A stretch of DNA of 64,000 nt. It comes from Ptychodera flava. Its lineage: Eukaryota; Hemichordata; Enteropneusta; Ptychoderidae. Positions within the stretch are counted from its first letter, which is position 1. Each line of letters begins with the position of its first letter. The stretch is from positions 1,104,001 through 1,168,000 of the forward strand of contig NC_091948.1 of NCBI RefSeq assembly GCF_041260155.1, in the 5' to 3' direction. Positions 12,501 to 23,189 of this stretch are shown here, in pieces. A program made the position numbers and the translations under genes. The notes beneath the pieces are model-generated. The model was not told where the DNA came from and did no database searches. It saw only the letters and a program-made list of their open reading frames with translations.

Positions 12501-13308
12501 TTAAGAGCCAGTATTTAAATACCTGTTTTAAAGCCTACAGAAAACTGCAGGAAAGTCGCAGAAATATAACTTTGCAGAATGTGACGCACTTTCTAATATG
12601 TGAAGAATGTGTCAGGTTCTGCCGGCAGCAAGCTTTAAAGAAATAGTTTGTGTGTAGGGGATGACGTACAGTTATGTCTTCTGCATGTAAATGTAGCTCA
12701 TGAGTGGTTCCTTGTCAATGGGGAAGTATATCAATGTAGAGTAGTGTTTATTGGTTCTGGGAATCCATATCAAGATAGTGAAAACCACATCAGTATTGCC
12801 GAGTTCAACAAGACACAATTGTGTCAAGTTCATGTGTCACCAGTATATCAATGTGGTAGCAACCAACACAACCCACACAATGCACTCTGAAAGCAATTCC
12901 AAGAAATATCAATCATGATAGACTGAAAGATCCAGCCATGTGTGGACACAGGGCTGAATCAGTCAGTCTACACAAAGTCCCTCTACAGAGGGACCAGAGG
13001 GACTGTGGTCTGCAGCTGTCCTGAATCATAAACCTTTTAAGCTATCTGTATCTGACTATGATTTGTGTAACTTGCCCCACAGGTGTGGAAATCCTTCCAT
13101 TGGTAATCCAAGTCTGACACAAACAAGGCACAGAAACCATCTGAACAAATGTCTGGAAGCACTAGAGTCATTCCATGAACACCAGGATCTGGTAATTGTG
13201 GCAGAACACTTGCGGATTGCAATGTTACAGATTGGGAAGATAACTGGGAAAGTTGGTGCGGAGGAAATCCTGGATGTTCTGTTCCAGGACTTTTGTATTG
13301 GAAAATAA
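3537..13308 (+). CDS. GTPBP3: GTPBP3: mitochondrial tRNA-modification GTPase (MnmE/TrmE family), complete, 8 exons
   Basis: Coding exons read as 3537-3879, 5042-5177, 5854-6011, 8103-8168, 8754-8897, 9792-9957, 12040-12387 and 13083-13308. All have GT-AG borders and phases that close to 1587 nt (528 residues plus stop). The family works with MTO1 to install the taurinomethyl group on wobble U34 of mitochondrial tRNAs. Residues 1 to about 45 are basic and lack acids early on, fitting a mitochondrial presequence. The TrmE N-domain follows ([16 protein letters not shown], then [19 protein letters not shown]). The G domain has G1 GPPNAGKSS at about 269-277, a TT pair at 296-297 (G2), DTAGLRE at 316-322 (G3) and NKID at 405-408 (G4). 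The C-terminus ends FCIGK, keeping the catalytic Cys of the family. Length matches human GTPBP3. The ATG at 3537 was chosen because no upstream in-frame ATG exists. The exon 3/4 junction (acceptor at 8101-8102) is the least certain. Confidence 0.95.
3882..3913. repeat. (ATC)n microsatellite just inside GTPBP3 intron 1
   Basis: About ten ATC units begin within 5 bp of the exon 1 donor, which reads GTGATA rather than a canonical GTRAGT. Reading through it produces the poly-Ile tail of an artefactual open frame. Confidence 0.9.
4532..4624 (+). mobile_element. 93-bp piggyBac-like MITE, copy A
   Basis: Begins TTAA-CCCTTTCACC and ends GGTGAAAGGG-TTAA. TTAA target duplications with CCC/GGG termini are the hallmark of piggyBac-type elements. 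It lies in GTPBP3 intron 1, 89 bp from an inverted near-identical copy. Confidence 0.7.
4714..4806 (-). mobile_element. 93-bp piggyBac-like MITE, copy B (inverted relative to A)
   Basis: Same length and termini as the copy at 4532 but in opposite orientation, with only a few mismatches along the whole element. Together the two can form a hairpin with stems of about 93 bp in the pre-mRNA. Confidence 0.7.
5369..5450 (+). mobile_element. Degenerate relative of the 93-bp MITE
   Basis: Shares the internal core (CAATTCCCTGTAAACAG, ACTGATAACA, GGCCAAACCATGATGGTAAA) but has lost the clean TTAA termini. GTPBP3 intron 2. Confidence 0.5.
6214..6961. mobile_element. hAT-like terminal-inverted-repeat element, 748 bp, no ORF
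   Basis: Left end CAGGGCTCGAAATTAAC; right end GCTAATTTCGAGCCCTG; subterminal GGTAGCCC / GGGCTACC repeats on both sides. The CAGGG...CCCTG ends fit hAT-superfamily termini. GCATG abuts both ends as a possible partial target duplication; hAT normally makes 8 bp, so this is incomplete. No transposase ORF: non-autonomous. GTPBP3 intron 3. Confidence 0.6.
7018..7512. mobile_element. TIR element of about 495 bp with CAGTCAAAC / GTTTGACTG ends
   Basis: The left end CAGTCAAACAT and right end AGGTTTGACTG are inverted. The interior has repeated GTGACCACTA / AGAGGTGAC motifs in both orientations. No ORF of substance. Superfamily not determined. GTPBP3 intron 3, immediately before another element. Confidence 0.5.
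7518..8005 (+). mobile_element. Non-autonomous element with a palindromic 116-bp head; paralogue of the one at 23190-24260
   Basis: The head, 7518-7633, is an imperfect palindrome with ATAGCCCAAACAAG and its complement at its ends. The following 370 bp (ending near GAGGCATGTAATAA) match, in inverted orientation, 23190-24150 outside the insertion there. GTPBP3 intron 3. Confidence 0.6.
8525..8612 (+). mobile_element. Degenerate 93-bp piggyBac-like MITE
   Basis: Ends in AAAGGGTTAA with the family core (GTAAACAGGTCACAATGA, GACAAACCATGGCGG). The left TTAA is lost. GTPBP3 intron 4. Confidence 0.55.
9576..9668 (+). mobile_element. 93-bp piggyBac-like MITE
   Basis: TTAA at both ends, exactly 93 bp including both TTAA, with core ACAGGTCCACAATTACCATT and GGTGAAAGGG before the right TTAA. 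GTPBP3 intron 5. Confidence 0.65.
10361..10449 (+). mobile_element. Piggybac-like MITE, 89 bp
   Basis: TTAACCTGTGCACCCC at the left and AAAGGGTTAA at the right, with the family core between. Four bases shorter than the 93-bp copies. GTPBP3 intron 6. Confidence 0.6.
10587..10630. repeat. Short palindrome
   Basis: CACACCATAG and CTATGGTGTGG flank a short spacer (CATGGCACA), giving a hairpin with a stem of about 10 bp inside a stretch rich in CCACAC / GTGTGG motifs. GTPBP3 intron 6. Confidence 0.6.
11047..11633 (-). mobile_element. Probable solo LTR, minus orientation
   Basis: Read on the minus strand the block starts TGTTATGTAGG and ends CACGTAACA, so it has TG...CA ends with short inverted termini. 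It contains a TATA-like TTTATACTG downstream of a purine-rich region and an AATAAA signal (complement near 11104) about 60 bp before its end. No internal retroelement ORFs flank it, so it would be a solo LTR. No clear 4-6 bp target duplication was found, which lowers confidence. It lies antisense in GTPBP3 intron 6. Confidence 0.45.
11727..11819 (-). mobile_element. 93-bp piggyBac-like MITE, minus orientation
   Basis: Reads on the minus strand as TTAACCTGTTCACCCCTA... ending GGTGAAAGGGG; the second TTAA is mutated to TTTA. Last family member in GTPBP3 (intron 6). Confidence 0.55.
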
Positions 13309-13422
13309 AGTATGTAACGTCGGTGCACAAAAGTCTAAATGTCTTGTCAGTTTTTTCCACATCAACACAATTGATTTTATTCTGATAAAATCCCATGTGT
13401 AATGGAAATAATCATATAATTA
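13309..13422 (+). other. GTPBP3 3' flank / 3' UTR
   Basis: Only about 114 bp separate the GTPBP3 stop codon from the first array unit. No canonical AATAAA was seen in this gap (AATTAAATATA at the boundary is closest), so the poly(A) site may lie within the array itself. Confidence 0.4.
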
Positions 13423-16400
13423 AATATAGCTGCAAGCAGCGATGACCGGGTTTCGACACAAAAGGCAGCATAGAGCAAAAGTAAAATTAGATTGTGCGCA
13501 TAATTAATGAAGTACAGGATGCAGTGTTATAAGGTCTCCAATCATACCACATATGAAGTCTGTAGCACTTGTGGTTACCAAGTTGTGGACATATAGGTAT
13601 ATTTAAGGTCAAAGGTCATCGAGGTCACACGACATTGTGTCAAAAAAATTGTATTGCTAAGTTATCCCTATATACCAAAAATCAGACCTCTAGCTCTATT
13701 GGCTGGCTCAGAATTAGATATGTGCATAATTAATGAGGTACAGGATGTGGTGTCATAAGGTCTCTCATCATACCAAATATGAAGGGTGTAGCACTTGGGG
13801 TTACTTAGTTATGGCCATATATGTATATTTGAGGTCAAAGGTCATCGGGGTCACATGACATTTTGTCAAAAAAATTGTATTGCTAAGTTATCCCTATATA
13901 CCAAAAATCAGACCTCTAGCTCTATTGGCTGGCTCAGAATTAGATATGCGCATAATTAATGAGGTACAGGATGTGATGTCATAAGGTCTCTCATCATACC
14001 AAATATGAAGGGTGTAGCACTTGTGCTTACTGAGTTATGGACATATACTCATATTTAAGGTCAAAGGTCATCGAGGTCACATGACATTTTGTCAAAAAAA
14101 TTGTATTGCTAAGTTATCCCTATATACCAAAATCAGACCTCTTGCTCTATTGGCTGGCTCAGAATTAGATATGCACATAATAAATAAGTTGCAGGAAGAG
14201 GCCGAGGTCAAATGTCAATCGGAATCCCCAAAATTGTGGATTCCAATTTGGTCCCCTGCTTGCCATGGTCCAATAGATGCTGGCTGTTTTGGACTTTAAC
14301 ATAGGCCAGAATAAGCCATTGCCATAGCTTAGCTGCATAGGTATAGGGGAGGTCAAAGGTCATTGAAAATTTAAAAATCTTCTTCTCAAAATTGGCTAGT
14401 CCTGTGACCTTGATATTTGCATAAAGGAGAAGGGCTATAAGGTCTAAAAAGTGACTTGAGCAGAATTTTGATTTATCACTTTTTATGCAAATGAGCTCAA
14501 TTTTAAAGTTTATTTTCAAAATGGCCGAAATGTCACGTGACCCATTGTTATGGTAATGAGATCAAAAAATTACTTGCGAGGTGTTTTATCTATATGCCAA
14601 ATTTGGAGACTCTAGGTGCAACAGTGTTTGAATGGCAAGCGCATTTAGGAGGCGGAAGAAAAATAATAATAATAATAAATATAGCTGCAAGCAGCGATGA
14701 CCGGGTTTCGACACAAGTGGCAGCATAAGAGCAAAAAAAAAATAGATTGTGCGCATAATTAATGAGGTACAGGATGCAGTGTCATAAGGTCTCCCATCAT
14801 ACCAGATATGAAGTCTGTAGCACTTGTGGTTACCAAGTTGTGGACATGTAGGTATATTTAAGGTCAAAGGTCATCGAGGTCACATGACTTTGTGTCAAAA
14901 AAAATGTATTGCTAAGTTATCCCTATATACCAAAAATCAGACCGTGAGCTCTATTGGCTGGCTCATAATTAGATATGCGCATAATTAATGAAGTACAGGA
15001 TGTGGTGTCATAAGGTCTCCCATCATACCAAGTATGAAAGGTGTAGCCCTTCTGGTTACTTAGTTAAGGCCATATACGTATATTTAAGGTCAAAGGTCAT
15101 CGAGGTCACATGACATTTTGTCAAAAAAATTGTACAGCTAAGTTATCCCTATATACCAAAAATTAGACGTCTAGCTCTATTGGCTGGCTTAGAATTAGAT
15201 ATGCGAATAATTAATGAGGTACAGGATGTGATGTCATAAGGTGTCCCATCATACGAAATATGAGGGGTGTAGCACTTGTGGTTACTGAGTTATGGACATA
15301 TACGTATATTCAAGGTCAAAGGTCACCGAGGTCACGTCACATTTTGTCAAAAAAATTGTATTGCTAAGTTATCCCTATATACCAAAAATCAGGCCTCTAG
15401 CTCTATTGGCCGGCTCAGAATTAGATATGCACATAATTAATGAGGTACAGGATGTGATGTCATAAGGTCTCCCATCATGCCAAATATGAAGGGTGTAGCA
15501 CTTGTGGTTACTTAGTTATGGCCATATATGTATATTTGAGGTCAAAGGTCATCGAGGTCACATGACATTTTGTCAAAAAATTTGTATTGCTAAGTTATCT
15601 CTATATACCAAAAATCAGACCTCTAGCTCTATTGGCTGGCTCAGAATTAGATATGCGCATAATTAATGAGGTACAGGATGTGGTGTCATAAGGTCTCCCA
15701 TCATACCAAATATGAAGCGTGTAGCACTTGTGGTTACAGAGTTATGGACATATATGTATATTCAAGGTCATAGGTCATCGAGGTCACATGACATTTTGTC
15801 AAAAAAGTTGTATTGCTAAGTTATCGCTATATACCAAAAATCAGACCTCTAGCTCTATTAGCTGGCTCAGAATTACATATGCACATAATAAATAAGTTGC
15901 ATTAAGAGGCCAAGGTCAAAGGTCAAGTGGAATCCCCAAAATTGTGGAGTCCAATTTGGTCCCTTACTGGCCATGGTCCAATAGGCGCTGGCTGTCTTGG
16001 ACTTTAACATAGGCCAGAATAAGCCATTGCCGTAGCTTAGCTGCAGAGGTATAGGGGAGGTCAAAGGTCATTGAAAACTTTAAAAATCTTCTTCTCAAAA
16101 TTGGCTAGTCCTGTGACCTTGATTTTTGGCATGAAGGAGCATGGCTATATGGTCTAAAAAGTGACTTGAGCAGAATTTTGATTTATCACTTTTTATGCAA
16201 ATGAGCTCAATTTTAAAGTTTATTTTCAAAATGGCCGAAAGGTCACGTGACCCATTGTTATGGTAATAAGATCAAAAAATTACTTGCGAGGTGTTTTATC
16301 TATATGCCAAATTTGGAGACTCTAGGTGCAACAGTGTTTGAATGGCAAGCGCATTTAGGAGGCGGAAGAAAAATAATAATAATAATAATAATAAATATAG

Positions 16401-18084
16401 CTGCAAGCAGCGATGACCGGGTTTCGACACAAGTGGCAGCATTAGAGCAAAAGAAAAATAAGATTGTGCGCATAATTAATGAAGTACAGGATGTGGTGTC
16501 ATAAGGTCTCCCATCATACCAAATATGAAGGGTGTAGCACTTGTGGTTACTGAGTTGTGGACATATACTCATATTTAAGGCCAAAGGTCATCGAGGTCAC
16601 ATGACATTTCGTCAAAAAAATTGTATTGCTAAGTTATCCCTATATACCAAAAATCAGACCTCTAGCTCTATTGGCTGGTTCAGAATTAGATATGCGCATA
16701 ATTAATGAGGTACAGGATGTGGAGTCATAAGGTCTCCCATCATACCAAATATGAAGGGTGTAGCACTTGGGGTTACTTAGTTATGGCCATTCATGTATAT
16801 TTGATGTCAAAGGTCATCGGGTCACATGATGTTTTGTCCAAAAAATTGTATTGCTAAGTTATCCCTATATACCAAAAATCAGACCTCTAGCTCTATTGGC
16901 TGGCTCAGAATAAGATATGCGCATAATTAATGAGGTGCAAGATTTGATGTCAGAAGGTCTCCAATCATACCAAATATGAGGGGTGTAGTACTTGTGGTTA
17001 CTTTGTTATGGCCATATATGTATATTTGAGGTAAAAGGTCATTGAAGTCACATGACATTTTGTCAAAAAAACTGTATTGCTAAGTTATCCCTATATACCA
17101 AAAATCAGACCTCTAGCTCTATTGATTGGCTCAGAATTAGATATGCGCATAATTAATTAGGTACAGGATGTGGTGTCATAAGGTCTCCCGTCATACCAAA
17201 TATGAAAGGTGTAGCCCTTCTGATTACTTAGTTATGGCCATATATGTATATTTGAGGTCAAAGGTCATCGAGGTCACATGACATTTTGTCAAAAAAATTG
17301 TGTTGCTAAGTTATCCCTATATACCAAAAATCAGACCTCTAGCTCTATTGGCTGGCTCAGAATTAGATATGCGCATAATTAATGAGGTACAGGATGTGGT
17401 GTCATAAGGTCTCCCATCATACCAAATATGAAGGGTGTAGCACTTGTGGTTACTTAGTTATGGCCATATATGTATATTTGAGGTCAAAGGTTATCAGGTC
17501 ACATGACATTTTGTCAAAAAAATTGTGTTGCTAAGTTATCCCTATATACCAAAAATCAGACCTCTAGCTCCATTAGAGGGCTCAGAATTAGATATGTGCA
17601 TAATAAATGAGTTGCAAGAAGATGCCAAGGTCATAGGTCAAGTGGAATCCCCAAAATTGTGGAGTCCAATTTGATCCCCTACTGGCCATGGTCCAATAGA
17701 CGCTAGCTGTCTTGGACTTTAACATAGGCCAGAAAAAGCGATTGCCATAGCTTAGCTGCAGAGGTATAGGGGAGGTCAAAGGTCATTGAAAACTTTAAAA
17801 ATCTTCTCTCAAAATTGGCTAGTTCTGTGACTTGATATTTGGCATGAAGGAGCAGGGCTATATGGTCTAAAAAGTGACTGAAGCAGAATTTTGATTTATC
17901 ACTTTTTATGCAAATGAGCTCAATTTTAAAGTTTATTTTCAAAATGGCCGAAATGTCACGTGACCCATTGTTATGGTAATGAGATCAAAAAATTACTTGC
18001 GAGGTGTTTTATCTATATGCTAAATTTGGAGACTCTAGGTGCAACAGTGTTCGAATGGCAAGCGCATTTAGGAGGCGGAAGAAA

Positions 18085-18126
<42 letters not shown>

Positions 18127-18142
18127 CAGAACGATTACTATA

Positions 18143-18234
18143 GGGTTTCGCACCCATGGTGTCGAAACCCTAATAATAATAATAAAAAACAGAACGATTA
18201 CTATAGGGTTTCGCACCCATGGTGTCGAAACCCT
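18143..18234 (+). repeat. Two tandem copies of the 3'-terminal hairpin of the array units
   Basis: A 62-bp segment containing ACAGAACGATTACTATAGGG and a hairpin (GGGTTTCG ... CGAAACCC around a CACCCATGGTGT centre) is duplicated head to tail. The hairpins lie at 18143-18170 and near 18207-18234, separated by an (AAT)n tract. Further copies lie at about 20816, 22926 and 23055. Confidence 0.8.
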
Positions 18235-18235
18235 A

Positions 18236-19303
18236 AATATAGCTGCAAAGCAGCAATCACCGGGTTTCGAGACATCTCGGTCAACAGGAACAATAGAGGT
18301 ATACATATGCAAAAAGATTGGAGGCTATGGTAGTATTTGTGAAATCGAGGTCAAAAGTAGTCGAGGTGATGTGACATTATGTTAAAAGAATTCAATATCA
18401 TAGTTATCCCTTTATACCAAAAATCAGACCTCTAGCTCTATCACCTTAGCCTAGAATTAGATATGTGCATAATTAATGAGGTCTTGTCATGTGACATATT
18501 GACAATTGATTTCTATCCCCTAATACTCCCTGTGTACAAAAATTCGGATCTCTAGCGCTATTGGTTAGCGGAGAATTAGATATGCGCATAATTAATGAGG
18601 TATGGTCACTTGACATATTTGCAATAGATTTCTATCCCATAGTAGTCCCTGTGTACCAAAATTCGGATCTCTAGCCCTATTGGTTAGCCTAGAATTAGAT
18701 ATGCACATAATTAATGAGGTATGGTCACGTGATATATTTGCAATAGATTTCTATCCCATAGTAGTCCATGTGTACCAAAATTCGGATCTCTAGCCCTATT
18801 GGTTAGCCTAGAATTAGATATGCGTATAATTAATGAGGTCAAGGTCACGTGACTGACCCAAATTATTTCGGTGAACATTAACAGCCATGATCGTCTATGT
18901 CGAAAAAGAACCAGACTCCTAGCTTGATTGGCTAGCCTGTAATGGGCATTTGTAAATCTATAGGGGAGGTCAAAGGTCACTGAAAAATGTGAAAAATAAT
19001 ACTTTAAAAATCTTCTTCTCAAATCGGCAAGACCTGTGACCTTGATTTTTGGCATAAAGGAGCATGGCTATATGGTCTACAAAATGACCTCGCGGAATTT
19101 GATAGATGAATTTTTATGCAAATGAGAGGCATTTAAAAGTTAAAATTTAAGATTGACGGCAGGTCATGTGACCTGTTGCCATGGTAACAAAATAAAAAAA
19201 TATGGTCTTGAGTTTTACCTATGTGCCAAATTGGAAGTCATTTGGTATAACGGTGTTCGAATGGCAAGCATGTAAAGGTGGCGGAACAATAATAATAATA
19301 ATA
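18236..19303 (+). mobile_element. Divergent fourth array unit with monomers of about 120 bp and GGGTTTCGAGAC box
   Basis: This unit starts AATATAGCTGCAAAGCAGCA and has GGGTTTCGAGAC in place of GGGTTTCGACAC. Its core repeats have a period near 119-120 bp (starting around 18484, 18603 and 18723) built on CAATAGATTTCTATCCCATA and ATTCGGATCTCTAGC. They share with the 226-bp monomers only the GAATTAGATATGCGCATAAT part. It is flanked on both sides by members of the commoner subfamily. Confidence 0.65.
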
Positions 19304-22300
19304 AATATAGCTGCAAGCAGCGATGACCGGGTTTCGACACAAGTGGCAGCATTAGAGCAAAAAAAAAACTTACAGTATGCGCATAATTAATGTGTACAGT
19401 ATGTGGTGTCATAAGGTTTCCCATCATACCAAATATGAAGGATGTAGCACTTGTGGTTACTTAGGTATTGACATATACTCATATTTAAGGTCAAAGGTCA
19501 ATGGAGATGACATGACATTTTGTCACAAAATTTTATCGGTAAGCTATCCCTATAGACCAAAGATCAGACCTCTAGCTCTATTGGCTGGCTCAGAATTAGA
19601 TATGCGCATAATTAATGAGGTACAGGATGTGGTGTCATAAGGTCTCCCAACATACCAAATATGAAGCGTGTAGCACTTGTAGTTACTGAGTTATGGAAAT
19701 ATACGTATATTCAGGTCAAAGGTCATCGAGGTCACATGACATTCTGTCAAAAAAATTGTATTGCTAAGTTATCCCTATATACCAAAAATCAGACCTCTAG
19801 CTCTATTGGCTAGCTCAGAATTAGATATGCGTATAATTAATGAGGTACAGGTTGCAGTGTCATAAGGTCTCCCATCATACCAAATATGAAGGTTGTAGCA
19901 CTTGTGGTTACTTAATTATGACATATACTCATATTTAAGGTCAAAGGTCATCGAGGTCACATGATATTTTGTGAAAAAAATCTTATTGCTAAGTTATCCC
20001 TATATACCAAAAATCACCCTCTAGCTCTATTTGCTGGCTCAGAATTAGATATGCGCATAATTAATGAGGTACAATATGTGGCGTCATAAGGTCTCCCATC
20101 ATACCACATATGAAGGGTGTAGCACTTGTGGGTACTTAGTTATGGCCATATATGTATATTTGAGGTCAAAGGTCATGAAGGTCACATGACATTTTGTCAA
20201 AAAAATTGTATTGCTAAGTTATCCCTATATACCAAAAATCAGACCTCTAGCTCTATTAGCTGGCTCAGAATTAGATATGCGCATAATAAATGAGTTGCAG
20301 TAAGATGCCAAGGTCAAAGGTCAAGTGGAATCCCCAAAATTGTGGAGTGCAATTTGGTCCCCTACTGGCCATTGTCCAATAGACGCTTGCTGTCTTGGAC
20401 TTAAACATAGGCCAGAATAAGCCATTGCCATAGCTTAGCTGCATAGGTATAGGGGAGGTCAAAGGTCATTGAAAAATCAGAAAAATAATACTTTAAAAAT
20501 CTTCTTCTCAAAATTGGCAACCTGTGACCTTGATATTTGGCATAAAGGAGCAAGGCTATATGGTCTAAAAGTGACTAGAGCGGAATTTGATTTATCACTT
20601 TTTATGCAAATGAGCTCAATTTTAAAGTTTATTTTTAAAATGGCCGAAAGGTCACGTGACCCCAGATTATGGTCATGTGATCAAAAATTTACTTTCGCAG
20701 ACTTCTACCTATATGCCAAATTTGAAGACTCTAGGTCCAGCGGTTTTTGCTCTAGAGTTCCAAACGTGCGACAGAAGAAGAAGAATAATAATAAAAAACA
20801 GAACGATTACAATAGGGTTTCGCACCCATGGTGTCGAAACAATAAATATAGCTGCAAGCAGCGATGACCGGGTTTCGACACAATTCGCAGCATTAGAGCA
20901 AAAGACAAATTAGATTGTGCGCATAATTAATGAAGTACAGGATGCAGTGTCATAATGTCTTCTATCATACCACATATGAAGTCTGTAGCACTTCTGGTTA
21001 CTTAGTTATGGCCATATATGTAATGTTGAGGTCAAAGGTCATCGGGGTCACATGACATTTTGTCAAAAAGATTGTATTGCTAAGTTATCCCTATATACCA
21101 AAAATCAGACCTCTAGCTCTATTGGCTGGCTCAGAATTAGATATGCGCATAATTAATGAGGTACAAGATGTGATGTCATAAGGTCTCCCATTATACCAAA
21201 TATGAAGTGTGTAGCACTTGTGGTTTCTTGAAATCAGACCACTAGCTCTATTGGCTAGCTGAGAATTAGATATGCGCATAATTAATGAGGCACAGGATGT
21301 GTGACCTAAGGTCTCCCATCATACCAAATATGAAGTGTGTAGCACTTGTGGTTACTTAGTTATGGCCATATATATAATGTTGAGGTCAAAGGTCATCGGG
21401 GTCACATGACATTTTGTCAAAAAGATTGTATTGCTAAGTTATCCCTATATACCAAAAATCAGACCTCTAGCTCTATTGGCTGGCTCAGAATTAGATATGC
21501 GCATAATTAATGAGGTACAAGATGTGATGTCATAAGGTCTCCCATTATACCAAATATGAAGTGTGTAGCACTTGTGGTTACTTAGTTATGGCCACATATG
21601 TATATTTGAGTTCAAAGGTCATCAAGGTCACATGACAAGTTGTCAAAAAAATTGTATTGCTAAGTTATCCCTATATACAAAAAATTAGACCTCTAGCTCT
21701 ACTGGCTGGGTCAGAATTAGATATGCACATAATAAATGAGGTACAGGATGTGGTGTCATAAGGTCTCCCATCATACCAAATATAAAGGGTGTAGCACTCG
21801 TGGTTACTGAGTTATGGACATATACTCATATTTGAGGTCAAAGGTCATCGGGGTCACATGACATATTGTCAAAAAAATTGTATTGCTAAGTTATCCCTAT
21901 ATACCAAAAATCAGACCTCTAGCTCTATTGGCTGGCTCAGAATTAGATATGCGCATAATTAATGAGGTACAGGATGTGATGCCATAAGGTCTCCCATCAT
22001 ACCAAATATGAAGGGTGTAGGACTTGGGGTTACTTAGTTTTGTCCATATATGTATATTTGAGGTCAAAGGTCATCGGGGTCACATGACATTTTGTCAAAA
22101 AAATTGTATTGCTAAGTAATCCCTATATACCAAAAATCAGACCTCTAGCTCTTTTGGCTGGCTCAGAATTAGATATGCGCATAATTAATGAGGTACAGGA
22201 TGTGATGTCATAAGGTCTCTCATCATACCAAATATAAAGGGTGTAGCACTTGTGGTTACTTACTTATGGCCATATATGTATATTTGGGGTCAAAGGTCAG

Positions 22301-23189
22301 AGAGGTCACATGACATTTTGTCAAAAAATTGTATTGCTAAGTTATCCCTATGTACCAAAAATCAGACCTCTAGCTCTATTAGCTGGCTCAGAATTAGATA
22401 TGCACATAATAAATAAGTTGCATTAAGAGGCCAAGGTCAAGTGGAATCCCCAAAATTGTGGAGTCCAATTTGGTCCCTTAATGGCCATGGTCCAATAGAC
22501 GCTGGCTGTCTTGGACTTTAACATAGGCCAGAATAAGCCATTGCCATAGCTTAGCTGCATAGGTATAGGGGAGGTCAAAGGTCATTGAAAACTTTAAAAA
22601 TCTTCTTCTCAAAATTGGCTAGTCCTGTGACCTTGATATTTGGCATGAAGGAGCAGGGCTATATGTTCTAAAAACTGACTTGAGCAGAATTTTGATTTAT
22701 CACTTTTAATGCAAATGAGCTCAATTTTAAAGTTTATTTTCAAAATGGCCGAAAGGTCACGTGACCCATTGTTATGGTAATGAGATCAAAAAATTACTTG
22801 CGAGGTGTTTTATCTATATGCCAAATTTGGAGACTCTAGGTGCAACAGTGTTCGAATGGCAAGCGCATTTAGGAGGCGGAAGAAAAATAATAATAATAAT
22901 AATAAAAAACAGAACGATTACAAGAGGGTTTCGCACCCATGGTGTCGAAACCCTAATAATAAGAAAAAACATAACGATTACAAGAGGGTTCGAGACGAAA
23001 GTCTCGAAACCCTAATAATAATAATAATAAAAAACGGAACGATTACTATAGGGTTTCGCACCCATGGTGTCGAAACCCTAATAAATATAAAATGATAATT
23101 TGATATGGCATTTTGATGTTCAGATAGCTGTGTGTTTGGAGAATATGAAAGACAGGTTTGGGTGACTGTATTCAAGTAATCTTTATTAC

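Larger units (their letters stand above)
13423..23090 (+). repeat. Array of six Helentron/pearl-like units built on 225-226-bp monomers
   Basis: Units begin at about 13423, 14678, 16394, 18236, 19304 and 20845 with AATATAGCTGCAAGCAGC (a GCTGC-AA-GCAGC hairpin) and a GGGTTTCGACAC box. Each then has tandem monomers of 225-226 bp, a single-copy 3' segment of about 500-600 bp ending in GGCGGAAGAA, and an (AAT)n run. Some (18.1, 20.8, 22.9-23.1 kb) end with hairpins holding GTGTCGAAACCC, the complement of the 5' box. This 5' conserved end, tandem core, 3' conserved end and microsatellite is the known layout of Helentron/DINE/pearl-type non-autonomous rolling-circle elements. No Rep/helicase ORF is present. 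All ORFs in the block are repeat artefacts, including poly-Asn/poly-Ile frames through (AAT)n. Confidence 0.75.

Noticed and set aside
18004..18385. Open frames with poly-Asn or poly-Ile near 18 kb, 16.3 kb and 22.8 kb
   Set aside because: They are readings through (AAT)n and repeated hairpins of the array units, and the same frame recurs in every unit.
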